From the NCBI GenBank assembly GCA_973895155.1, contig OZ316893.1, positions 27,218,001 to 27,282,000 of the forward strand: DNA of 64,000 nt. The letters are read 5' to 3'. Shown in pieces: positions 47,906-59,373 of the stretch. Numbering within the stretch: position 1 is the stretch's first letter; each line of letters begins with the position of its first letter. The stretch is from Marsupella aquatica. Lineage: Eukaryota; Marchantiophyta. The notes under the pieces are model-generated. The model was not told the origin of the DNA. It did no database searches and was given only the letters and a program-made list of their open reading frames with translations. The position numbers were made by a program, and so were the translations under genes.

Positions 47906-49000
47906 CCCTCCCTGTTTTTTCATCCTGGAAATAGAGTCTGAACGGCACTAAACCCAAACTTGGAAAATCGTTGGGCCCATCATACCCCCTAATCGAGAGA
48001 AAGAGACGGGGAGACAAGGGACATGACTTGGTTCCCATCAAGTAACCCTCACGCGGTTAGCGCCAATCGGTCCACCCCGGGATGGCTGAATGCGAAAGAG
48101 AAAGACGGGACCAAGGGACGTCCCTGGTCCCAGCCCGAGCAAACTGCGTTAGCAACGTTTCTTGTTTGCATCGAAAAACTTCCCGTTGATTCCGTTCCTA
48201 CCATCGTTTCGTTTTGCCTTGGAACGTTCATCGGAAACCGTTCATAGGAGGAAAGTTTCAGTGAAAGTCATGTAGTCTTTGTGGTTGTCGTCAGCCCCTG
48301 GCGGCGGGCAGCTGAAGGGTCTGATACGATACAACACGGGGACGATCGAGCAACCCCAAAGTTTTCCGCCCAAAATGGGCCAACAGGAGTAAGATATACA
48401 CGACAGAGACCATAGCCATAAGAGAGAGGATCATAGTTGCTAGAAACCCAAGACATTTAGATTATGGACCCTCAAAATGAAAATGTTATTTGATGTACCC
48501 CATGAGTGATACAGACCCTTGATAAAATAGTGTACCCCATGAGTGATCCAGACCCTTGATATACCTTAAATCAAAGCACCCAAAATCTTATGGGGTTGGT
48601 TGGGGAGAAAAAATTGGTTTGGGGTTCATCAAGTAAATGTCTACTAGAACCCCAGTGATTGTATACTGCCCAAGAAAATTCCTTTGATGAACAAACAGGA
48701 ATCTGGTTTATATCCAAGGCTATATCATAATCTTAAAAGGGTTAATTCAGTTTTTTCCAGGCCCCAAACTCGAAACTTCATTGTTGAGATTGCAGACTGG
48801 TTCTAGGCTTAGAGAGAGGACCACCAGGGTAAAGCAAGGCGTTATTTTATTCCAGTTGACCTAGTAAATACTCTCATTTAATTTCTCTGTAAGACTATAA
48901 AGCCTAGCAGACACTAGGATTAGAGGAGAACCATGCATCAAGCCACAGAATGAGTTGTGGGAGAAAACCTACAATCCCTAACAGGGTCTGTTGACATAGC
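47906..49000. other. Intergenic DNA with a 37-bp duplication
   Basis: GTACCCCATGAGTGAT starts at 48496 and 48533. No gene is recognisable. The short open frames around 48050-48250 overlap on both strands and lack family signatures. Confidence 0.35.
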
Positions 49001-49579
49001 AATAATAGGGCGTCTCAAATATCTGTTTTTGCGGGCCCAGTCAGTGACCGTAACATGTCACTTATGGGTTAAGACTGTGAAAGTTATGGACTGCCATTTT
49101 TGGCAGTCGATTACTTTCTTACGAACGGCGACGGTAACCCGGCACCGTAGTGCACAGGGCCATAACAACTTGACGGTCCCGTATGAAGAACAGGATCGGG
49201 CTGAACTGGGAATCTGCGGGGAGGGGAGAGCATTTGCTGGGAGAATCACAGATTGCAGACGAGCAGACAATCAGGGAGGCGACAACGACAACGACCATTG
49301 CAACATTGGCCGTTTGGGCGTCACTACTCTCGATTGAACGAGAAGACAAGACTAGGTTGAACGTGCTAGGAGACAACAAGGGGACAACAACTTAGTTCGC
49401 AGCTGATTGTCAACCTCCAGGCAGGAACCAGAGCAACTTGCAAACAGTTCAGTATCCCATTTTCCGCTTTGTGTAGGAGCATAGGAATCCACTTGAAGGG
49501 CAAGGTCTCTGGTCTGTCTGAACTCCCTCTTTGAGAGCTAACGCCTAACTTCTGCCAGGTCTGTTGTTTTCCAGGAGCC

Positions 49580-50104
49580 ATGGATCAATGGGCGTCACTT
49601 GCATTTGTGGAGGAGAATAGGATTGCTGGAAATTCTGTCACTTTTCCTCCAGCACTCGTTTTCCCAGGAAATTTTGTTGCCAAGAATCCCTTCCCTAGGA
49701 AATCTACATATTCTTCATGCTGTGCATGCCTGAAGTCCCTAGAGTTTGGTCAAAAATGTCACCACACTTCGCCTGCTCAAATCTCATTTCGGTTTCAACT
49801 AATTTTGTATGATGCATTCCATGGTGGGGTGTGTCATGTGCGTGCCCAGATGTGGGACACTGCTTCTACCTTTCTAGGTTGCTCTCCTTTTGAGTTTAGT
49901 GCATACTCTGAAGCAGAGCAGCTATACCGAGTCCATTCAATTTCCCAGATTGCCCCAAAGCTATCACAAAATAGGGCATGCATCCTCTCAACTTTGGGGG
50001 CAGGCCTTGTTCAACTTGTCCTCAATGGACATTCCTGCAGCAATCTCAGCTTCGTTGAGCCCTCCCCCACTAGCTGTCTGTCTTCAATGCAAGCACCTCT
50101 TTGA
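49580..50104 (+). CDS. ORF resembling the C-terminal OB-fold of replication protein A
   Basis: The ORF has 174 codons. Residues about 44-115 carry a zinc-ribbon-like set of cysteines (CCAC, then C about 10 residues on). They continue into ISFRFQLILYDAF and VRAQMWDTASTFLGCSP, then EAEQLYRV. This follows the order of RPA large-subunit C-terminal domains: zinc ribbon, R-x-(I/L)-L strand, W-x-T-x-F/A, LG, E-rich. Only this domain is present. RPA-like genes are known cargo of Helitrons, but this element has inverted ends. A spliced longer gene cannot be excluded. The reading is by eye and is an inference. Confidence 0.4.
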   Translation: MDQWASLAFVEENRIAGNSVTFPPALVFPGNFVAKNPFPRKSTYSSCCACLKSLEFGQKCHHTSPAQISFRFQLILYDAFHGGVCHVRAQMWDTASTFLGCSPFEFSAYSEAEQLYRVHSISQIAPKLSQNRACILSTLGAGLVQLVLNGHSCSNLSFVEPSPTSCLSSMQAPL

Positions 50105-50139
50105 ATCACTTAATGTATCTCTCATATCTCTTCCAAAGA

Positions 50140-50769
50140 TTATCTCCTACCAAGATTATCTCCTATAGTAATCGCCATAGGAAATCCGTGTGCTTGCAAA
50201 ACTACAAGCATCTGCTTGAAAGTAGTCTTCTTGGTAGGGCATTTCCCATTGATCCTAGTACTATTAATGCTTCCATGGAGCTGTGCAAAATTGTCAGGAT
50301 TTTCCAGCCAGTTGAGGATCTTGCTATAATCTTCGACCCTCAATTGAACCTTGTCTCCAGGGAGCAGATATGTTGCTGGAGCTGGGGTAGACTGAACTGG
50401 ACGCAGAGGATTAAAGGGCCTTTGATTTGCTTGCACATTTGCCATCTCATAATTGATAGGAGCAGCAACAACTATCCATGGTAGAACTTCAATTGAAACC
50501 GGAATTTCAGCAGCTTCCTGCACAGAGCACCTACCGTCCTCTCCAACACCCTCAGACAAAGTTGCAACAATGGGCCCAGAAACAATCGATGGGGAAACTT
50601 TGATTGACACAGAAATTTCAGCAGCTTGCTGCACAGAGCGCCCAACGACCTGTCCAACACCTTGAGACGAAGTTGCGAGAATTGCCCCAGCAACAATCCC
50701 TCCCACAGAAATCGGCACGATCTGTGGCATCGACTCCCCCATTTTTTGCAAAACCACGAGCAAAACCAA
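50140..50769 (-). CDS. Unrecognised transposon ORF with internal duplication
   Basis: The ORF has 209 codons. The first half contains a 37-residue (111-bp) tandem duplication: SVQQAAEISVSI and then SVQEAAEIPVSI, with matching DNA at 50522 and 50633. The second half includes VEDYSKILNWLENPDNF, then GKCPTKKTTFKQ. This resembles a small DNA-binding-type domain seen in many transposon proteins, but I cannot name it. It runs towards the RPA-like ORF, with the two stops 35 bp apart, within the same TIR element. Confidence 0.4.
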   Translation of the reverse strand: MVLLVVLQKMGESMPQIVPISVGGIVAGAILATSSQGVGQVVGRSVQQAAEISVSIKVSPSIVSGPIVATLSEGVGEDGRCSVQEAAEIPVSIEVLPWIVVAAPINYEMANVQANQRPFNPLRPVQSTPAPATYLLPGDKVQLRVEDYSKILNWLENPDNFAQLHGSINSTRINGKCPTKKTTFKQMLVVLQAHGFPMAITIGDNLGRR

Positions 50770-51116
50770 TGATTGAAGAATCGGGGGGAACGAAGATTCA
50801 AAAAACTTCCAAGCCGAGCTCGACTATTGGGGGAAATCGGGGGTAGTCGTAGTTTCGCTCAAATTTGAAAACGTATAATTTGGGACCCGGGCCATGGTAG
50901 TCACACTTGGCGGCAGATTTGCACAAAACAAGGAATATTGAGCAGGGTGTTAAGCCCATTTTGACGGCCGGTTAAGACTTCCCTACAGTTACCGTCCATT
51001 GCATAATTTACCCCCCAACCCATAAATGCACTGTAGGCATATCCCGTAACCACTATTACGGAATACAGTACCTGCCCGTGTGGGGAAATCTCCCATATTT
51101 GAGACGCCCTAATAAT

Positions 51117-53119
51117 ATATATTTTTGAGGTGGAAACAGGCTCCCCTCACCCTTTTCCTTCTCTCCTGTCTAAAAGTCCACGGCATTATAGGGGTTCCAG
51201 GCAGAACCCAAATTACTGCCGACAGGCTAAAATGTGCATTCTAGACCAAAGTATATATAACACTACCAACGAACAAAGACAAAACCAGGAGACAGGATCC
51301 TAAAAATGTTACTTTTTAAAGCTTTTTTGTAACTTCCTTGGATTAATTTCTGATCATCAAATTCTCCCAGGATTTAAGGATAACCAGTACATTATGGCCA
51401 ATGGGGTTACGTGGAAATCTGGCTATTGGAGACGAAAGATCTCTTACCAAATGAGAGATATGAAATATACAGTAGCAAGACGTGAATAGTGTTACTCACA
51501 TTAATTCCAAAGAAAAGAATATTGGGTTGTACTCATGAATTAGTCTTACTCACAATTCCATTATAACACATATAGTTATACGTTTATAATTCCTTTATTA
51601 CACTATTTTATGTACATGAATTTGGGTTAAATTGAACTCAAAAGTGGAAAATGGTGGGGAAAACATTATAATGAAAATTTGACAAGCAATCAGTGTTACT
51701 TTGGACTTAAGGTCACCCTTTCTTCCTGAAGCAACAGGCGGAAAACGACAAGAATTAGTGTTGATATAGATTCAAGATGCCCGTCACCAAAATAAACATT
51801 ACTAACACTGATTCTTGGATTACCACTCATTACTTTGGACAGTGTAGCGAATTCTCGTCAAAAAATGCATTTGGTTTCGGGAGTAGTAGCTGGCATTATT
51901 TTGTCTGCAGGGTAAGTGGAGTGGCTTTCGGTGGAAGGCAAGGAAAGGAGGGCAGGGGGCAACACCTAATTATCTGGCCGGCAGCAGACGGACAACGGGG
52001 CACCCACTACTACTAAAGCTGCGAAGTAATAAAAGCTCCCGAATGGACTGGAGACAGACGGAAAGAAAGAAAGAATGCCTTCCTTCCAAAGCCAACTTCT
52101 CAATCAAGCAAGCAAGCCAGAAAGACAACAAACAAACAAAACATTATTTACTTCACCAGCACATCATTCTTTCTGCTCCTACGGAATGAATGACGCACCA
52201 TTACCTTTTTCCGTATCAGGCTCAGAGTGGAGCCAAATTCTTGTCGGATCGTTAGGGGCAAGTGGATTGAGTGTCTTGGCCTCAAAGTCAGCACCCATTT
52301 CCATAACCTCTTTCCATTTGTGAGGCAAATGGATGAACATGCTAGGGGGTCTCATATCTCAAAATTTAACTTAGGAATTAAGGTAGGCAAATACAGAAAA
52401 AGTGATGGGCTATAAAAGTTACATTGTTAGTAAATTTTTGCAATAAAGATTGGTCATATAGCATAAGTCATTCTAGAGACTAATGAAAAAACAACTTTTA
52501 TATGACCTTGTGAAACAGCTATGGCCATTTTTTATGGCCAAATTCTATCATCTGCAACTTGAAGCTTTGAGACACCTCACTGGATTGCAGTAGCTAAAAA
52601 ATGTGTTCAAAGTAACCCATGGAGCCAAGGAGATTAGGAGATGTAATATCCGAGGGCCAGGAGCCTGAGGGGGCTACACTTATGGCCCTTGTGTGGCCAT
52701 GGGTTGATGAGCATAACCTCTGATTGTAATTTTGCTGACCTGGAAATTGCACCTAAAATTGGATAACCCTTTAGGCAGGCCAGCCTTAAGAGCTGGAAGA
52801 CATTCCTGACCCAAAAGTATGAGTTTTAAACTTCAGCCCCACAAGTGATTAACCAAGCTTTAGTGAGTCTGATACTTTACTCCTGGGAAAACCTGGGCAA
52901 CCATAATAGGAGCCAAAAACTGAGAGGTTTAAGATTCCTTAATGGATAACATGTTATCTCGTAGTGGCTACTTTTGATTTTGAGTAACTCACAATTCAAA
53001 ATTCAGAAACAGTGTAGTTTTACTTGAAATGAGCCCACCTCCTTTAGATTTAACTGAGGCGAGGACAAAGGGTCTGTCACATCTAAACTGTGCTTCAAAC
53101 ACTTGCCCCTTCAAGAGGT
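51117..53119. other. Intergenic DNA with one MITE-like copy at about 51320-51440
   Basis: GGATTAATTTCTGATCATC, AGGATTTAAGGATAACCAG and GGCCAATGGGG at 51338-51405 identify a copy of the family clustered at 24-26 kb. The rest shows no gene. Confidence 0.5.
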
Positions 53120-54260
53120 TACCCCCAGCATTTTCTATAGTGGCAAAATTTTGCTAGATTCCACCCCTCCAAAAAGTCTTTATTTTATTTTATTTTTAAA
53201 TTTCATTTATTCTGTTTGAACCCCACGGAGAGGGAAATTAGCAGGCCCAAAGGCAAAAGCGGCTCCAAAGGCCAGAAAAGAGGAACAGATCTAGCACACT
53301 AAGCCTAAGTCCACCCATTTTCTTTGGAGGAAAAAAACCCGTCTTCAAATCTGCCTAAGTCCTTCAGCAACAGTCTACCTTCAGAAAGAAGTGTCTGGAC
53401 AGCGATTTTAATTGACTAAGGGCCATCCTCTAGTCTACCCCCAGTTTCAATATTGCAAGATCACTACTCTTCTTACTTTTCTCCTTACAAGCGCTATTTT
53501 CGTTCAGTTTCTAAAATACTCAAAGCCTCAGTCAATCACTCCTGCTTCCTACCAGAGAGGGAAGTGGTCACTGAATGCACTGCCATGAGATGATCAATGA
53601 TCTCTGAAATATCTTGCAGCTGATCAAAGGAGCGGCAAGGTGTCAAATAAAAAACCTGTGTGTTTTGGGCATTCCATAAGCTCCAGAGAACCTGATAGAT
53701 TACAAATGCCCTTAACGACTGTTATGGTGTACGTCCCTGGAAGTAGCGTAGCAGCTCTATGATGGATACTCACAAAATTTCTGATGAGTTCAACTCTCAT
53801 CCAGCTTGTCATCTCATTCCATACATTACAAGCATGTTTACAGTGGCAAAACAGATGGGGTAGTGTTTCAACCCTTTGTGCACAGTAACCATTGGATTTC
53901 CCCATTCTCCGTGCCCTTACTCTAGAGAACAACCCTGTGCAACAATGCGCCAAATGAATACCTTAGCTCGCATTGATAGATCTGATGACCACATCCCTTT
54001 CCACATTCAACTCCATTCTTGCTCATTAAGTGTCACTCTCCAAATACAATTCAACCGTTCCCAATCAGAGCCCTAAGGTCCCTCCAAAAAGTCTTCACCA
54101 CATCTGGCCAAAAATTTCTGTCTTTTATTGTCTTCCATCCCACCTAATCACAATCCCTAATGGTCATTCTTAAATATAAGGAGACCTGATTGTCAGAATT
54201 TAATTTAGTAATATTAGATGAGGAATACTCCTAGCATCTTCTCTGTCACAAGGTGACATT
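53120..54260. repeat. MITE-like copy interrupted by an L1 insertion
   Basis: Before the LINE, TAGTGGCAAAATTTTGCTAG at 53140-53159 leads to CCCTCCAAAAAGTCTT. After it, TCTGGCCAAAAATTTCTGTC and then the inverted CTTAAATATAAGGAGACC (54171) continue the family sequence. The uninterrupted version is recognisable at 24045-24215, including TTTGCTAGATTCCA and CCCCAAAAATCTTTAGCCAC. Confidence 0.7.
53165..54095 (-). mobile_element. 5'-truncated L1 LINE with perfect 16-bp TSD
   Basis: CCCTCCAAAAAGTCTT occurs at 53165-53180 and 54080-54095. The 899 bp between are read on the minus strand. Near the 5' end AKVFIWRIVAQGC and, in another frame, the 110-codon stretch 53953-53624 with GYCAQRVETLPHLFCHC and ACNVWNEMTSW match the zinc-binding domain after the RT of plant L1 ORF2. 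Frameshifts and stops inactivate it. The 3' end is GTGGGGTTCAAACAGAATAAA with an A-rich tail at 53181-53215. The same 3' end occurs at 161-223 and 41.6 kb. The undamaged TSD means the insertion is relatively young although the ORF is broken. Confidence 0.85.
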
Positions 54261-54279
54261 TGTCTTAGGGACATACTCC

Positions 54280-54440
54280 TAAATGTACAGTTATTACAAA
54301 ATCATAGTTGGTCTAACCCTAGTCAGGTGCTTGGTTAAGGTTAGATGTGTTACTACTATATTCACCTCAACCAAGCACTTGACTGGGCTTAGACTAACTA
54401 CGGTTATATAATAACTCTAGACCTAAGATAAATTACTACT
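54280..54440. repeat. Imperfect palindrome, about 160 bp
   Basis: GTCTAACCCTAGTCAGGTGC then TTGGTTAAGG at 54316-54345 is mirrored by CCTCAACCAAGCACTTG then ACTGGGCTTAGACTAAC to about 54398. The match extends outward with more mismatches (TAACTACGGTT / CATAGTT). It is a foldback of the size of a small MITE, centred near 54357. No TSD was found. Confidence 0.65.
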
Positions 54441-56289
54441 ACAAACCTTGGAGAAGATGCTATGAGTGTTCCTTGGCCCAAACCTAAATTATTTTTTCTG
54501 AGTTCTTTCATTTTCACCCAGTCTCTACTTGCTGGACCTCTGCCTTAGATATTGAAATGTGAAATATGTCTCAATCCACTATGACAAACACAAAAATTAT
54601 CAAGTATATGTGCTCAAACGAAAGTCCCCATAATCCGAAAGTTGTATCTGCTTTGGATTAGTATTTCCAGTGCAATGGATGACTCAATAAGTGTAAGGTC
54701 TTACGTTGAGAGTGGGTAACTAAACCTCAGTTTTGGTACGAGTCAGGTGTCGCAACACATCATACCAACCCGGGCTGATATGAGATAGTTTTACCCTACC
54801 CAGAGACCCAATACCTGCCAAACACTGGTGAAGACCATCTTGTTAACCTTTGGTTGCTCTAAGAAAACAAGATATTTCCCAATTTGAATGTAGGAGTGCC
54901 ATTCTGACGTTGTAGAAGTTCGCAATAGATATTTTCCAATTCGGATGTAGGAGTGCCATTCTGACTCTCTAGACGCTCCAAATTCGGATAAGGTTAGCAG
55001 TCCAGGCAACCATCATAGTGCTAGTGGAAAGTACAACCATGGACTGTGTCGTCTTGTCCCTCCGTCTATCGAGCTGATTGGGACTTTCTTCCATCCTTTG
55101 CAGAACATCAATCCCGGGTGTGTAAGTCAAATCTTATTTCTTTTACTTGATGACCATTCTCAAACATATACTCTGCTTTTTAAGTGTGAAAGCTCATGAC
55201 CATTTTAAGAATGTCTTCACAAAATTCATCGGCCAAAGGAAATTTGCTTCCACTTCATCCCTCCAATCTGCTGCGTAGTCACCGAAAGAGTAGTGACCTC
55301 ACAGAAAGAGTCATGACAGTTCACCCCAGGTACTGAGTAGTGATAATTGTCACTTTCATATGTCTCACTGAGATGATACAAGTGTAATATGCCTTTTTCA
55401 CCTTAAAAGGGTGGCATCAATTGGATGCAGTAGTACAATCGGATTGCAAGCTAGTTGTTGTATGCTGTCACTCTGAGTCGCACGACGCTATTCTGAGGGA
55501 GATAAAATTTTCTGCTCCCCACAGAAAAACGCTCCTATCTTTGTACATTTCATTCACCAAATATGCCTCGACCTTGCAAACTTGGATGTGCCCCTAAAAT
55601 ATCACGGACCGAGACTTGGGGCCCAGCCAGTCCAACAGATGCCGTATGCATTTTTGACCAATTTGAAGAACAAATTAGGTTCAGCATCCAAATTCGAATA
55701 CATAAGATACAGCATCTACTGGTGGCTCTACGAGCACGATCTGTTCTCATGGACGCCAGTGGACGTTTGGTACTGCCTGGTTCTTGGATGCTTCAGTTCC
55801 AGGATGACATGCCTGCTCAAATTATTGGGGCTGAACGATTCAGGACTTCTGGCTGTAATGGACACGGAGAAAGACAGCCAGTCCACCAACAGCGAACGCA
55901 ACAGAACTCCACCGCACAATAGGTTTTGAGAACCATGACGGTTTCTTTGCTGGAACTGTCAACAATTCTTCTATCTGCAAGGACAAAGGTTGAGCACACA
56001 ATGGAAGTGGAGCTTAGAGTAGAATGATGATGAGATGGACATTGTGATGAGAAGTAATGAGATGGACATTGTTGCGTTCCCAATAATTAATCAACGAGCA
56101 AATACCACTTGTATGCAGTGCCTGTGATTGGTTGAGAATCACAATGCCTCCCAATGATCACAAACAGGTGGTCAGCACGGGTAAATATTGCCACCCTGCT
56201 GTGTCGAACTTAACTTGCATGTTGTTAGGTCATAGTTACAAAACACAGCTAACAAATCACTGATCCAGATCAATTTGTAAGCAGAACAT
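54441..56289. other. Intergenic DNA; 57-bp duplication and a possible exon fragment
   Basis: A 57-bp duplication (AATT(T/C)G(A/G)ATGTAGGAGTGCC) lies at 54881 and 54938. On the plus strand 55582-55929 is open for 115 codons. IRYSIYWWLYEHD followed by VDVWYCLVLG faintly resembles the membrane segment before the histidine motif of alkylglycerol monooxygenase/sterol desaturase proteins. No histidine motif or splice partner follows, so I leave it as a possible dead exon. Confidence 0.25.
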
Positions 56290-59200
56290 CTAAACTTGAG
56301 CAACCTTTTCAAAAAGTTGAAAGTAGCTTACATAGATATCTTTCTCCCAATTCTCTGATATGCCCCGTAGGTGGCCTTTGCCGACGACAGCAACTACTGA
56401 AGTCGAATTCTGTGCAACTCCTCTCAAAGTTGCCGTCATATAGCTACAAGTCATGGTATATGCACTCAAAGTTAGAATTTTGATCCCAACTTTGGCACGA
56501 TTAAACATCTCCTGGCAATGGCATCGCACAATTGGCAATGTCGCATTTCCAATCCCTGTATTCGCTCCTCTTCGTTCATTAAGTTCTTTGATTCACGACA
56601 ATGACTTCAAGCATATGATCTTGAATGACTGAAGGACTTCTACTCAAGCAGCAGCCAGTGTGCTAAAACTGTATTGCGCCGATGATATCAGTTCACTTTC
56701 GTTGTTTAGAGAAAATCGATTTGCTACTTCTGTTTGTCGGATATGATGTGAATCTCTTACAGACCTCCATGAAAATGTTTCCAATCCAACGTAGGTGCTG
56801 TCTTTGCTCAGTTCTGGCAAAATCGATCCCTAACTAGTATAGATAAGATACGCACTTCATTTTCATAAAACTCAAGGACAAGAGGATAGGTGTGTCAATA
56901 ATTAATCCCACGGGAGGGGAATAGAAAAATTGTAACATAGCTTTTCTGGAACGGCGCAAACAAAATAGTAGGTGAAAAGTTTAGAACTCACAGGTCACGC
57001 TCATGAACGAGAGTATCCATAAGGCTTGGAAAGCTCTTGCTCATCTCTTGAATTATTGCCGTTACCATGTCAGTATCCTTCCAGTCCTCGATCTGCCAAT
57101 CCCACAGGCAACAAATCAAGACAAATCAGAAATCCATGGAACTTTTCTTTAAATGCATACAACTTCAACGGGCTTCTTTCACTGTCCACAAAGTGTACTA
57201 GAAATGGCCAAATTTAGAACGTGTGTACATTTTCAATCCAGAAAAAATTGTAGGAGTCACAATCCACCATCACAATGAAGATCACGGAGCCCACTTCTGG
57301 TGAGGTGAAATCAAGAAGAGTTTCGAGTCAATCCTCTCCAGGGTAATAACATTTTCACAATCTTAGAGCAAACCATCACTCCTTCCATTCCGACCTTATA
57401 TCAGCTATAAGGTGATCAAAAGATTCACGTACCATCTGATTGAGTTCTTCAGCACCAGGCATGAAGAAACCTTGGAATAGCAGTGCAAATATAAGCTTTG
57501 TTTTGTGCCAAGTGCTCATTCTTGCCCAAGTTCTCCTTAAGGTTACCTGCAAAGAAATGTGAAGACAATCAGCATATTTCGACATGTCTTGGCAGTTCCA
57601 GTGTATTAATTGCAAAACAGGTCATACCTTAAAATTAGATCCAGTTTTCTCTGCTCAGGTTTGGACACTCTTAGATCTCAATGCATAACTATATGATCAA
57701 ATATTGGCTGGATAGACATTGGGGAGTCAGGACTCTTTGAGAAACTGCCAATGACACTGTTGGGTTATTAGGTTCAGCTCAGCACCTGAACAGGACGGTC
57801 ACCAAGAACAACTCTGGCCCCAGAAGCGTAAGCCTCTTCATAGGCAACTCGGAACTCTGATCCAGGAAAGACTTCCAGCTTACCTGCTATCTGCATTAGA
57901 TAAAAGCCATTTAGATGGAAAGGTTGACGCATACGGAACATCAAAGCGGAGGATTTAGAGAAACAATTCCAGCATATGCGGTCCGTTCGGATACTGATTA
58001 ATCCCAGGGCAAACTGAAGATATAGGAAGAGGAGAGACTCACCCTCGCTAGGAACCATAAATAGATAATACCAAATGGGTTCATATCTTTTTTCTTATAC
58101 ATGTGGACCATCTCTTCGAATGTAGGGACCTGAGGATTAATGCACAACATTCATGTCAGTGGACAATTTTCAAAAGGAAAGAAACAACGCCACGATTCGG
58201 ACAATGATAGAAAGAATACAGCCGATACTGGTAATACCTTCAATTGTTGAGGCATTAGCATGGCAACCCGGCTTGAACATAATTCGAGAAAGACAACCTG
58301 GACGAGACAAACTCAATGTGAGCTCTCCGAGAGACAAGCAACCAAGTATGTCTTGCGGGAGAGAACGAAATTCCCCTGCAATTGTATTGAGCATTCCCAT
58401 CAGTGGCAGTTTCCAGGAACGGGCTGTTTTACACACAGTTCCAGTATTACATGCCTCAACGGCATGCCAACAGCTTTTCCAAATTCCTGCATTTAGGGAG
58501 ACAGTCGAGCGAAATTGAGTTTGTACCCTTGGTTTCACATTACGGATGACTGCTTGAACTTCGTCACATGACTCCTGCCACATTAAATGTCCGTGTCGAA
58601 GGAGTCAGTTTAAACAACAACCATATTCCACATTTAGGTAGAGAGAAACAAGGTTAGACAATGACGTCATATTTGCAAGCTATCCCTACTCCCCTCAATG
58701 CCCTAAATCAATTTCTTCTCAGGAGAGTTCCAGAGCAGGTAAGACTTCGTCTGTTTGCGTGGCCTGTTGTCTGGAACTTTTTTGTTATTATTTTTCGACT
58801 TTCTTGCTAGATGGCACAGCCTTCTTTTGGAGAGAAATCAAATTGCTTAGAACTCAAAATTTTGGAAAGGCAAGTCCATGCTTCAACATTCCGATAACAT
58901 GTTTTCACCTGAGAGACATGCGCTGTACCGACAAGATAAACAGAGCACTGAGCCCCAGGAGCATTTGACTTGCTGTGCAATACTACCACATTCTTCCCGA
59001 CCTCATATGTCTTGTTAGACGATGTGGTCTCCTCGCCCGCCAGGGTTGGGTCAGACGCTTCTCCTTCAGCTTGCCTGCCATCTTCAATGGGGATATCCTG
59101 ATCCCCTTGCAGTGCCCTCGTCTCCTCTGGTCCTGCTTCCAAGCTACTCGTGTGTAGATTGGAAAAATTCGCTACCTCATACACAACTGGAATCGATTCA

Positions 59201-59373
59201 GATGATGCAGCGTCAGCACTTGTACAACAGGTCCCTGCCGTGGTAGAAGACAGGGAATGCGACTTATCACCGTCGAGTGCAACTGACTCCAAATCCACCT
59301 CGGTACCAACCACAACTAAGCCTTCCAGAATTGAGGCAGGATCCATCGGTGCATGCTCTGGCTCACCAGACAT
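56290..59373 (-). CDS. TraB-domain protein, eight exons
   Basis: TraB-family proteins (TRABD in animals, TRB in Arabidopsis, PrgY in bacteria) are membrane-associated; plant members act at ER-mitochondria contacts. Exons, read leftwards, are 59373-58909, 58574-58527, 58297-58238, 58129-58043, 57890-57786, 57546-57433, 57092-56992 and 56443-56290. All introns are GT-AG. The total is 1134 bp, or 377 residues, as usual for the family. Residues 1-140 are acidic and low-complexity. The TraB domain starts at YLVGTAHVSQ (146-155), continues VVFLELCSSRVAML (172-185), VFPGSEFRVAYEEA (227-240), LGDRPVQ (249-255) and VTLRRTWA (256-263), and ends VVAVVGKGHLRGI (343-355). The last exon may instead splice at a GTAAGC after DIY (56332) to an unseen exon. 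The unspliced end gives a stop after 14 more residues. Confidence 0.9.

Larger units (their letters stand above)
49001..51116. mobile_element. 2.1-kb TIR transposon-like element with two convergent ORFs
   Basis: AGGGCGTCTCAAATAT at 49007-49022 is mirrored exactly by its reverse complement ending at 51110. AATAAT flanks both ends (49001-49006, 51111-51116). The inverted repeat is short (16 bp, 17 if the adjoining T is counted). It could belong to a PIF/Harbinger-like, Tc1/mariner-like or unknown group, since the AT-rich flank makes the TSD length ambiguous (TA, AAT or AATAAT). It contains a plus-strand ORF resembling an RPA-type OB-fold and a minus-strand ORF, and no recognisable DDE transposase. 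Confidence 0.6.

Noticed and set aside
58390-58490. Apparent TraB exon reading HVILELC on the minus strand
   Set aside because: It would need a 40-bp intron and does not continue into the family sequence. The better exon VVFLELCSSRVAMLMP at 58297-58238 has proper GT-AG borders and correct phase.
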